DNA from: Plectosphaerella cucumerina
Taxonomy: Eukaryota > Ascomycota > Sordariomycetes > Glomerellales > Plectosphaerellaceae
Assembly: GCA_020746995.1 (NCBI GenBank)
Contig: JAGPXD010000005.1
Span: 1,302,001 to 1,366,000, forward strand
Reading direction: 5' to 3'
DNA: 64,000 nt
Part shown: in pieces, positions 55,701-64,000 of the stretch
Position numbering within the stretch: the stretch's first letter is position 1
Layout of the letters: every line of letters begins with the position of its first letter
Translations under genes and position numbers: made by a program
Notes under the pieces: generated by a model
Database searches by the model: none
Seen by the model: only the letters and a program-made list of their open reading frames with translations
What the model was told of the DNA's origin: nothing

Positions 55701-56714
55701 TCAAGCTTCGGCAGATATGAACTTCCGAATCTCCTCCCGGATGAACTCCTTGTCCTCCGGTGGCCCCCACTCCCCTCCGGCAAGATGCCCCCATACACTC
55801 TCAATGACCCTCACCTCTCCCTTCTTGAGATGCTTCACCTCCTCGAAGCTGTCCTCCGGGGGAAAGTACAAGTCGGTACGGCTCGGCATCAACAAGACCT
55901 TGGCATCGATGCTCGCCAGCGCGGCAGCCCAGTCTCCTCCAGCATGTTCGGCTATGTCACCGCGCCGCCAGCACTGCATCATGCACATCAGATCGTTTGC
56001 GTCCAGTGCACCCATCCCACCGTCCCAGAACCGGGTCAGGTACTCCTCCACATCGGCGCACCCAACTCTCTTCCACTGCTCCTGGCGGAACCAGGCCGAG
56101 CTGAGCGCCCAGGTCGAGTATACCCGCGCGAAGGCTCGGGTCCCGATGACAGCGGGCTCCGCGTACCGCCCGCCGTGCCAGTCGATGCTGCTCTCTAGCG
56201 CGGCCTTGGGACCCTCGAGGAAGGACTTGTTGTGCCAGCTCGTTCGGGAGGCGCTCGCTAGCACGACGAGGTGCTTGACAAAGCCTGGGAACATCGTGGC
56301 CATGTAGTAGCCCTGCTGCCCTGCCATGGAGAATCCGATATAAGCGGCTAGCTGTTTGATGCCGAGAGCCTTGCAGAGGGAGTGCTGGAGGTGGATGTTG
56401 TCTTCGTATGAGGTGGTGGGAAACTTGTCGCCGCAAAGGCTGGGCGGGGCGTTGGATGGCGAGGATGATTCGCCTCCACCGAGGAGACCGCAGATGACGA
56501 CGAAATGGTCTTTGAGAATGGAGTCCTCGCCTCCGTAAAGGAAGGATAAGGTGGTTGACATCTTTCCACTGAAGCACGTTGGGATCAGGACGGCGGGGTT
56601 GGACGGCAAGCCGACAGTGCGGTAGGCGACGGTCAGGTCATCGCTCTCGCTTGGCGCGGGGGCGTTGAGGTCGGGCCCATGGCCGATAGAGAAGTACTTG
56701 ATGGAAGTTGCCAT
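55701..56714 (-). CDS. Alpha/beta hydrolase, homoserine O-acetyltransferase (MetX)-like
   Basis: A single exon of 337 aa. The nucleophile elbow is GFSMAGQQGYYMA (Ser near residue 129), the acid is Asp in MPSRTDLYFPPEDS, and the base is His in VWGHLAGGEWG. These positions and LTVAYRTVG near the start fit the MetX branch of alpha/beta hydrolases. The protein is shorter than true fungal MET2 (about 480-530 aa), so it is probably a side-branch hydrolase or acyltransferase, not the methionine enzyme. The frame continues upstream of the ATG to 56774 only with a non-ATG codon, so 56714 is the start. Confidence 0.86.
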   Translation of the reverse strand: MATSIKYFSIGHGPDLNAPAPSESDDLTVAYRTVGLPSNPAVLIPTCFSGKMSTTLSFLYGGEDSILKDHFVVICGLLGGGESSSPSNAPPSLCGDKFPTTSYEDNIHLQHSLCKALGIKQLAAYIGFSMAGQQGYYMATMFPGFVKHLVVLASASRTSWHNKSFLEGPKAALESSIDWHGGRYAEPAVIGTRAFARVYSTWALSSAWFRQEQWKRVGCADVEEYLTRFWDGGMGALDANDLMCMMQCWRRGDIAEHAGGDWAAALASIDAKVLLMPSRTDLYFPPEDSFEEVKHLKKGEVRVIESVWGHLAGGEWGPPEDKEFIREEIRKFISAEA

Positions 56715-57178
56715 GTTGATCTTGTCAGTAGTCGCTGTGGCAGTGGGACGTTCCTCGACTGCACATACTGGCAATCTTGGAATTCAAGTAGTCCTGTCTT
56801 TGAAGCTCATTGTCGTCAGGACTCTGGACCAATTCTCGGTGCGAACTTTGACCCATCCGAGTTTGTCATCGTTATGGCACGGTGGAATTATTTTGCCGTT
56901 TGATTCGAAATGACCACCAACGTGACGCTATTGATGGCAACGTTGTGTGAAGTTGTTGAGTTGGCCGGATTTCTAGATTCCGCCTTGGTGGAGTGTCTTT
57001 CGAGACATAACGTTGTCGTCGGGGAACCGGTCTGACTCTGTCATCAAAAATTGACTCGAGCGACCACCCGCAATGATGGAGTGTACCGTATCGGCAGAAA
57101 ATGGATGGAGGTTCCTCCTTGATATCGCAACTAGATTCGAGGATTGATTCAGGAGTAAGCCAGGTCGTTTTGGTCAGT
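56715..57178. other. Intergenic, MetX-like promoter
   Basis: 464 bp. No gene is supported. Confidence 0.5.
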
Positions 57179-58027
57179 TCAGGGAATGGACAGCGCCTGC
57201 TGATGAGCACCAAGAGCTCCTCGCACAGGCACCCATCGTGGAGCCTCGGTCTCAAGCTTCACGAAACTCTCAATGAGCCTTCTATTGCTTGTATGGTCTT
57301 CGTTTAGCTGTCGTTGATCGGCCCATTTGACTGATAGCAACAAAACTGCGAGAAGCGTGTAAGTCGCATCGTTGCCGGCATTGTGCAGCTCGTACGCTTC
57401 GTGGGGACAGCCTAGTCGGCTTAGGACTGCACCAAGCGTATAAGGGCCAGACGGTAGGATATGGCGGCTCAGCGAGTGCGAGTCGATGATCCCGATGACG
57501 CGGCATGAGTGTGTAAGGTCAAGTCCCAGTCGTTTCAAAACGTTGAGGTCGTGCTGAATCGAATGCCCAACCAGAAAGACGGGCCGATGCCTATGTTCTG
57601 TGCAAGTGAGGCTCAATTCATTGGATGGATGTTGAAGACAACGTTCAACCGTAGGCACGATGTCCGCTTGCTGAATTTGCTTCGTCTTCGCAAAGACACA
57701 CTCCTTGAAATCAATAACATCGCAGTCCTCGAAGTCTTCCGATGTACGGTGGGCAGAGTGTTGCTGCGTGAGAATTCGACGAGAACAGTGTGGCTGTTTC
57801 GGGGACGAGGGCGAGAATATGTGCCGGACATCGAGAGTCGCGATACCCAATTCGTTGACGAAGGGCAAGTGATATGGGTCCTTCAACATGGCGGCTCTTT
57901 CCACTCTCGAAACTTCCAGATCGATGGAAACGATAACATCATCTGGGCATGTTTGCGATGTGCTTTGGATGTTTCCGAGTAGTCGAAATAGATACATGGC
58001 CTGCTTGAGGCTTCTCTGCCCACCCAT
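57179..58027 (-). CDS. DEDDh exonuclease-like protein (Gfd2/YDR514C C-terminal type)
   Basis: A single exon of 282 aa. The RNase H-like exonuclease signature can be read: Asp and Glu in VSIDLEVSR (near residue 36), Asp in VGHSIQHDLNVLKRLG, and the His and Asp of HNAGNDATYTLLA. Together these are the D-E-D-D with His of the DEDDh class. The SRHILPSGPYTLGAVLSRLG segment between them is typical of the fungal Gfd2/YDR514C group. If active, it would be a 3'-5' nuclease. Solo versions are common in filamentous ascomycetes and have no assigned role that I know. A second in-frame ATG (MYLFRLL) lies ten codons later. Confidence 0.75.
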   Translation of the reverse strand: MGGQRSLKQAMYLFRLLGNIQSTSQTCPDDVIVSIDLEVSRVERAAMLKDPYHLPFVNELGIATLDVRHIFSPSSPKQPHCSRRILTQQHSAHRTSEDFEDCDVIDFKECVFAKTKQIQQADIVPTVERCLQHPSNELSLTCTEHRHRPVFLVGHSIQHDLNVLKRLGLDLTHSCRVIGIIDSHSLSRHILPSGPYTLGAVLSRLGCPHEAYELHNAGNDATYTLLAVLLLSVKWADQRQLNEDHTSNRRLIESFVKLETEAPRWVPVRGALGAHQQALSIP

Positions 58028-59787
58028 GATGGAAGTGTGAACACAGGCGTGAGGCGGGAATCTCCAGGTTGTTGAGGCAGTCGAAAGATCCCGTCTGAGC
58101 AGCCGATGACCTTGTACTTAGGGGACAGATAGGGGCTGATGAGTGTCAGGATCTAAGACGCTGGGTTTACGTGTTCTTGATGAGAGTCGGGGGAGACCGT
58201 GAGCTGTGGGACGAATTCCCAGGTGCGGCGTGATCATTTCAAAGGAGAGCGCGGACGGGGTCAGACTTTGCAGCCACTTTCTGCCACGCAAAGCCACACG
58301 TTTGATACTTGCGTCCCTCAAGCCCAGCGTCGAATCCCAGCCGAGTGGGAAAGGGTAAAGCGCCCCCCAAAAGTGAGCAGGATGAAGCAGTTATTATGGC
58401 TGGCAGCCGTTGGTGTTTCCAGGTTGTCCGCCGTGCCAATCGGTCAGATAGTGGATCTCTCCATTTGGCACACCTTTCTGGTGACTAATCCAATACTATT
58501 CAAGTTCTTGACAGCCAGGAAACCCGTTCCTTTCCAATGACATCCAGCTGCCTTTCGAAATGCCATTGTTCAGATGATCGATCAATCCTGAGATCTGATG
58601 CCGTGGACACCTCATCGGTCCCCTAGCGGGGCCAAGGCCTCCGACGTCGACAGTGGCAGTGCCTGCCAAGCATTGTCAGCGTCAGTCACAGTCAGCCTCT
58701 CTCCAGCCCCTCCCCCTCTCTTCTTCTCCCCTCCCCTCCTCTCTCCCTCCGCCCTGGATCTGGATGCCTGCATGGCGGCTGGCTGGCTGGCTGGCTGGCT
58801 GGCTGATCCATGTCAGACGGCACACACGCGCGCGCATCACCCATCCATCGCTCGCCACCCACCACCCACCACCTCAACAAAGGGCAAGGAGACCGACGGG
58901 ACGGGAGAGACCACCAGGCACTGGACCGGGGCCTGCGTCTTTTCTGGTCCTCCCGACTGACCAGGCGTATTTCAATCCAGTTCCCCGGATTCTTCTCGTG
59001 CCGGCTTCCCACCCCGCCGTCCCGTCCGTCCTGACTCAAGAGCCGTCCGGTCACAAGCCTTGAGGGATCCTTGGGAATCCCTGACTTTCAGCGGTTCAGC
59101 CTGTCTTGTCGGCCGATCAGATCCCGCCCCCCTGCGTCTTTGGGCTCGTACGATTCGATCGCCAGCACCGCCGCGGCACACGCACATAGGCTGCTGAGCT
59201 GGCAGGCAGCGGCGCCGACCTGAACCCGCTCGTGCCTTGTCTTGCCTGGCCTTGGCTTCTATTTCGGACCTCGAGGACTCAACCCGACCGAAGCCGCAAG
59301 GCAGAAGCCGCCATCCCAGGGACAGAGACGAAAACAGGACTGACATCCAACATTGAACCGTCTCATAAAACCCCGTCGATGCCCATCGCCGCCCGCGGTC
59401 CCTTGTCGACAAGTCAACCCCGTTCCGTTCCCCGTCTTCCGTCCCTCATCCCATCTCCCCCGGCCGTCGCGGCTCATTGGACACTGATCGGCCGGACTTC
59501 CGACGGCCCCAGAGCCAAGCTGCCGCTGTCGTGCTCCCTTCGCGTGCGCTGCTACACCGCTGCCGAGCTTGGCCAGCCCCTCCCCGCCAACTTTCCAGCC
59601 TCCAACATCCAGCCGGCCGACCGACCGACAACCCTGACCGCCGCCTTGTTGTTGTTGTTGTCGTCGTCGTCTCCCCTCCTCCCCGTCTTCCCCGCGGTGA
59701 GGCGACAATAGCGACTGGACAACAGCTCTTGTCACCTCCACACGACGCGACGATACGCTCGAATTAATGCCGACGACCACCGCTTGA
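58028..59787. other. Long leader/promoter region of the DUF7514 gene
   Basis: 1.76 kb between divergent starts, strongly CT- and CA-rich from 58.7 kb. It contains (GGCT)7 at 58777-58804 and a TTG/TCG triplet run at about 59645-59668. A 159-codon frame at 59232-59711 has no domain and would be an upstream ORF at most. Confidence 0.5.
58777..58804. repeat. GGCT microsatellite, seven copies
   Basis: A perfect tetranucleotide run in the non-coding region before the DUF7514 gene. Confidence 0.9.
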
Positions 59788-61791
59788 ATGGCGGCGCCCG
59801 CGCAAGGCGCTGACTCTGCCGAGTCGGCCAGTGACTCCAAGCAGACGCCCAATAAACCCTCGTCCTCCTTCTACGGCTATCTGTTCCAAGAGGACAAGGC
59901 GCCGACACCTATTCTTAACGACCTCCTGCGCGCTATCGGGAAGTACATCGTGAGCCACACCCCTCTCCCAGCGCGCGCGGCCATGCAGACTGACCTAATG
60001 CGACCGCCAGATCGCCGAGATTGGCGACAAGTCCACAGATACCCTCACCACCGACAAGCTCGCCGCCTTCTACAAGGCCGTGGGCGGCGACTATGATGGT
60101 AGATTCCCCTTCTCCCCTCTGTCCACCCGATGCGACAAATGTACTGACGCCGCCTCCTCCCAGCACTCTTCGTCAACGTCCCCTACGATTCAATATCCTT
60201 CATCTGGCAGGTCACCGGCTGCCAGCACTCCCTCCAACCCATCCGCGGCTTCGATGATCGCCCACCGACAGTCCCCGCGCTGACCCTGCGGGGCTTCGTC
60301 CGCTGGGAATCCATCGAGATCCTGCTAGGCCCGCAGGAGCACGTCCCATTTCTCCAATATGCCGTCAAGAACTGGAACCTGAAGCACCCCGACACGGGCG
60401 TTCCATTCCCGACAGACCTACCCCGCGATGCCTTTCCCACCGAACCCGACCCAAAGATAGACGCCTGGCACAAGAGCTGCGCCGAGAAGCTGCGACGCCA
60501 GGCGACGCCCAAAGCCGACCACGGCGCCTTCAGGTCCTCGTCGCAAGGCGACGCCGCCCGCGTAAACTCCGACCCCGTCGAGCCAAAGGTCAAGGTGCCC
60601 TACAGCCACGTCCGCCCCTCGTTCCCAGAAGCGTCGCCGCGCTATCGCGGTCCGCCCGACTACTTTGCCCGTCCTGTGCGCGTCGTGCCCGCCCCGACCA
60701 AGCCGCCATCCCAGCGCGTGCGCCTCCCCGTGTCTCCCGAGCGCAAATACCGCCCAGGCAGCTCTTCCGACGAGCGCCACCGTCGCCGTAGCCTGTCCGA
60801 TTACCCCTCGCCGCCGCCCGCCGACTCCGGTCGCCCCTCCATCCACGTGCAGACCGAGAGGCCTGCCGGGCCCCAGCGCAGGCACAGCCAGCCACGGCAT
60901 GTGTCCAGCTCCAGCTCGACTTCCGACTCGGAGCCGGAGGTGAGCCCTCGTACTAGGCACCGACCTCGCAGCGGTGGCGGCGACGAGTCACGACGACCCA
61001 TGCCGCCCTCGATCCGTCATGTCCCCGCCACGTCCCAGTCGCACCCTAATCTGCACCCCCACCGGGCCGATGACCCCCGCAAACGTAGCCTTCCGTTCAC
61101 GGTGCCAGAGGTCATCCGCGACAAGTTCGACAAGGTCACCTCGTTCGTGACCAACTCAAGATCTCCCGACCGCCAGAGGAGCTCGTCTGGCCGGCGCAGC
61201 GAACGAGAGCGTGACCGCGATCGCGAGCGTGAACGAGAAAGGGAGCTCATGCGGCGGAGTCGTGACCACGCTCCCGGCTCCAAGCTGCGTGGCTCCTGGG
61301 AAGACATCCAATCGGACGACTCGGACGACTCGGACGCCAGCCTGCAGCGCCGCACACGGGAGAAGCTCCGACGCGACAGGGAGGTGCGGCACAAGGAGGA
61401 AGATCGCGCGAGGGAGCGCGAGCGCGAGCGCGAGCGGGAGAGAGAGAGAGAACGCGGCCGGGACCGCGGCAGGGTCAGGGACGACCGTGAAAGGGACTTT
61501 GAGCGGGAACGGGAACAGCGCGAGCGAGAGAGGGAACGAGAGCGGGAGAGAGATCGCGAGAGAGATCGCGACGACGACCTGGAGATGCGCAAGCGCAGAG
61601 ACAGGGAGAGGTTCCTCCAGCGGCCCGAGGCGCACAGGCGCACGAGCAGCCATGCGGACATTGACCGTATGAGAGAAGAGGCGTGGGACGGACGGGATCG
61701 AGACGATAAGCGCCGCTGGAAGGAGAGGGCTACGAGTCCCATGACGGGCGTCACGGGGAGGAGGTATCCGGAGCAACCGGTGTGGAATTGA
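59788..61791 (+). CDS. DUF7514-domain protein with Arg/Glu/Asp-rich tail
   Basis: Three exons (59788-59949, 60011-60098, 60164-61791) give 625 aa. Residues 25-190 form a conserved ascomycete domain (SSFYGYLFQEDKAPTPILND, LRGFVRWESIEILLGPQEHV, FLQYAVKNWNLKHPDTGVPF) that I match to DUF7514 from memory. A Pro/Ser/Arg-rich disordered region follows, with phospho-like RRRSLSDY and SSSSSTSDSEPE. The tail (about 410-560) is an alternating RE/RD run, such as RERERERERERERERGRDRG, resembling RD/RE segments of splicing factors and predicted to form a long charged helix. A nuclear or RNA-related role is only an inference from that tail. The minus-strand Arg/Ser-rich frame here is a shadow. Confidence 0.8.
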
Positions 61792-62457
61792 GTGGAAGAG
61801 GACAGGACTGGACTGGACTGGCGTATTTATATCCCCCATCTCACGAGGCAATCTGAGAGCGAGTTGAGTAGCGTAACGAGTCACGAATAGCTGAGCGTCT
61901 CTGCTCTGAATGAATATCTTTACTTCATCAGCAGTGCCGATGGCGTTCGTCTTGTTGTGGTTCTGTGGCTCCCTAGACAATTGCATCCTGAGATGAGGTT
62001 CTTGACGGGTTCTTTGCCACCCCGCACAAAACATGCTCATGGCATGTCAAATTCCTGCTCCTTGTTCCTCTTTCGTATTCCTGTACCATTATATGCTCGT
62101 GGTGGTGGTGCTGTTGTCGGTTCTGTGGCCCCCTGCATCACAGCTGCTGTGCATCGCGATGCAGACGAATATCTGGCCTCGTGCGCAGACGTCCACTGTT
62201 TCATCGAGTCTCGAAGAGTTAAATCTACGTCTATTCTCGAAGCTGCCTATGCAGATGTCAAGTAGGAAGATGATTTGTGTAAGTCTGCCTTGTTTTGATA
62301 GCTCTGGTAAAGACTGAGGGTAACATATACAAGCAAGATGGAACCGTCTATAGGTGGCCCCGGGTATCTAGTTAAATCCTCGCCAAATGCCGGAAGAGAA
62401 AGGACAAAAAAAGAGGACGTCTCTCATTGCGTCAAGAGCGGATCGGCCACCTCAACC
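61792..62457. other. Intergenic between convergent genes
   Basis: 666 bp of 3' flanks; nothing recognised. Confidence 0.5.
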
Positions 62458-64000
62458 TCACCCGCGCCGAGGCGCAGACCTCCTCAAAAGATTGCGCAGC
62501 CGACCCGAGCCACCGTCACTCGAACGCGGCGTCGTCTCTTGCCCCAGCAGCGAGAAACCACCGTCATCCGAGCTTCTCATCTCGGCCAAGTTCGTCTCGT
62601 GGGACAAGTATGTGCCAGCGTATCTCAGCGCCATCTCATCTGTGCTCCTGCTTGAAGACACCGTCTCATCCCCAGCGCCCTCCGGAAGCGCCGTTTTGCC
62701 GGTCTTGCTGCTGATGGACATGTCGCTTCCCCGTCGGAAGAAGCTGAAGCGCAGCCGTGGGCTGGGGAGTGGGCTTTCCGTGGAGGTCATTCTGTTGATC
62801 TGTGAGGATGCCATCGCGGCTCTCACGTCCTGTGAGTTGTCGCTAGAGAGCGTGTCTCGCCATTGAAGCGTACGGTTGTCTGCGTACGAGTGCGTGGACA
62901 GGTTCGGGGGCGCTGTCTCCTGTTTTTTGCTTCCAGGAAGATGGAGAAACCCGCGCATCAAGCGCTGTAGGCTGATGTCACCGAGGCCATGCAAGAAGTC
63001 TGGCTGCGTGGTGTCGACGGATGGATCGTGAAGGACTCGGCCGATGTAAGCGGCGATGCGCCCGGCTCCGACCATGTGCGCCATGGGCTCGTCTTGGTAG
63101 CTCGCGACGATCATGCCGACGAAGATTCCGTCCTTCTCGACCGAGGCGCCGGAAGATCCAGGGGCTGTTCGAGAGAATGTCAGTTTTGCATTCAGCAGCG
63201 AACGGATAGACAGATAAGGGTGGTACGTACGAAGAGCGACATCGAGACATAGAAGGATTGTGGAGGCTTCACTCCGTGCAGAGGCAGCGCCACGGACCTG
63301 GACGCATGTGAAGCCTTGCAGACTTTGTTCGTCGTTCGGCCCGTCGAGCAAGACCCTGACACTCTCCTCTGGGTCCTCCAGCCTGCGGACCTCTACTGGC
63401 TGCGGCCCGGTCGACGGGGGCTTCGGCTGAGGTTGCACCCCCAGGATGATGCAGTCAGGGGCAGCAATATCGTCCTTGTCTGATAAGACAACCTTCGACC
63501 TGCCGGTCTTCGAGTGTCGAATCTCGAGGCGACCGTACCTAGCACTGCACGGCGGCGTGATCTTCGCCCACTCCTTGACCTCGGAGGCAAAGTCGACCGC
63601 CGGCCGTGTAGGGCAAAGAAAGTCGGGGTTGGCGAGCATGGCGTCTTGATCGGCAATGAATGACCCATCATCGCCATCGCTGGACTGGCTCGTCGTCTCG
63701 GTCGTGGAGTGCTGCTGGCCCGAGACGATCATGTCCAAGATCTGGTGAGCCGTGGTGACGTACACCTGATGCCCCTTGATGAGTAGGGGCCCGGAGACAC
63801 GAGAGTAACGCGTCTCTATTTTCTCCCCATTGCGGTAGAGACTCGCGCGGCAGATGATGGTAGCTGATGTGGGCGAGTCGCGGTTCGAGGCTGTGACCAG
63901 ATTGCCCACTTCGAACTGGACCTCAAGCCCCTCGAGGAGCTCAGAGGGTTCGAGGCCGGCTGGTGAAAGACCCGTGTCGTTTGCCGCTTTGCCGTCATTG
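62458..64000 (-). CDS. Hypothetical protein with trypsin-like motifs, 5' end beyond window
   Basis: Minus strand, cut by the right edge; the frame is open to 64000. One intron of 66 nt (63230-63165) is predicted from GTACGT and GAACAG; because its length is a multiple of three, retention would not shift the frame. The N-terminal part has VYVTTAHQI, similar to the TAAH catalytic-His motif of chymotrypsin-fold proteases, and the segment just after the intron has GSSGASVEKDGIFVGMIVAS, similar to GDSGGP with the nucleophile Ser kept. Asp in IAAPDCIILGV could complete a triad. The C-terminal 190 residues are Ser-rich and disordered, ending in a basic RLRNLLRRSAPRRG. Whether it is a protease or an inactive fold is not decided. 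Confidence 0.6.
   Translation of the reverse strand, partial: NDGKAANDTGLSPAGLEPSELLEGLEVQFEVGNLVTASNRDSPTSATIICRASLYRNGEKIETRYSRVSGPLLIKGHQVYVTTAHQILDMIVSGQQHSTTETTSQSSDGDDGSFIADQDAMLANPDFLCPTRPAVDFASEVKEWAKITPPCSARYGRLEIRHSKTGRSKVVLSDKDDIAAPDCIILGVQPQPKPPSTGPQPVEVRRLEDPEESVRVLLDGPNDEQSLQGFTCVQVRGAASARSEASTILLCLDVALRTYHPYLSIRSLLNAKLTFSRTAPGSSGASVEKDGIFVGMIVASYQDEPMAHMVGAGRIAAYIGRVLHDPSVDTTQPDFLHGLGDISLQRLMRGFLHLPGSKKQETAPPNLSTHSYADNRTLQWRDTLSSDNSQDVRAAMASSQINRMTSTESPLPSPRLRFSFFRRGSDMSISSKTGKTALPEGAGDETVSSSRSTDEMALRYAGTYLSHETNLAEMRSSDDGGFSLLGQETTPRSSDGGSGRLRNLLRRSAPRRG

Noticed and set aside
59232..59711. 159-codon frame before the DUF7514 gene
   Set aside because: Low-complexity Pro/Ser/Arg/Leu product in a CT-rich leader; at most an upstream ORF.
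61017..61754. 245-codon minus-strand Arg/Ser-rich frame
   Set aside because: It is the reverse complement of the RE/RD repeat of the DUF7514 gene and is a shadow, not an SR protein.

Overview
The window is nuclear DNA of a filamentous ascomycete, most likely a Sordariomycete. This rests on 28 intron-poor but spliced genes with short GT-AG introns (about 42-66 nt), compact spacing, GC-rich coding sequence, and fungus-specific families (Zn2Cys6 regulators, fungal-type cyclase, DUF3112, GH71 mutanase). I cannot name the genus. No rRNA, tRNA, CRISPR array or intact transposon was recognised. All gene models were spliced by eye. For the 27 models that lie wholly inside the window the exon lengths sum to a multiple of three; for the multi-exon models this supports the splice choices.

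Layout. 0.9-7 kb: a secreted Ser/Thr-rich protein, then TOM20 (minus) divergent from EXO84 (plus). 7-23.3 kb: an accessory metabolic block of LEU2-type 3-isopropylmalate dehydrogenase, SDR, a C2H2+Zn2Cys6 regulator, a fungal cyclase (PF04199 type), an SSADH-like aldehyde dehydrogenase, a small SRPBCC protein, an NmrA-like protein, a second Zn2Cys6 regulator and an MFS sugar-type transporter. Enzyme genes sit in divergent pairs (leu2/SDR, cyclase/ALDH, SRPBCC/NmrA-like). A 14-bp element, CCGG(G/A)GCGTGCCAC, occurs in the first two shared promoters and its 9-bp core in the third. This is the best candidate here for an undescribed co-regulated pathway; no PKS, NRPS or terpene synthase is present. 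23.4-31.6 kb: an orphan ORF beside a gene-poor stretch, a second NmrA-like reductase, an SDR, and a GH71 alpha-1,3-glucanase that appears to be decaying (start ATG replaced by ATA, in-frame TAA, GC splice donor).

33-64 kb is mostly housekeeping: DPB3-like histone-fold protein, U2 snRNP A' (LEA1), VPS15, a membrane-anchored SH3 protein, a DUF3112 seven-helix protein whose first exon is only the ATG, PP2A catalytic subunit, a CLC chloride channel, a TMEM42-like protein, a MetX-like hydrolase, a DEDDh exonuclease-like protein, a DUF7514 protein with a long Arg/Glu/Asp tail, and, cut by the right edge, a protein with trypsin-like His and Ser motifs. A 4.3-kb gene-free gap (43.3-47.6 kb) separates the SH3 and DUF3112 genes.
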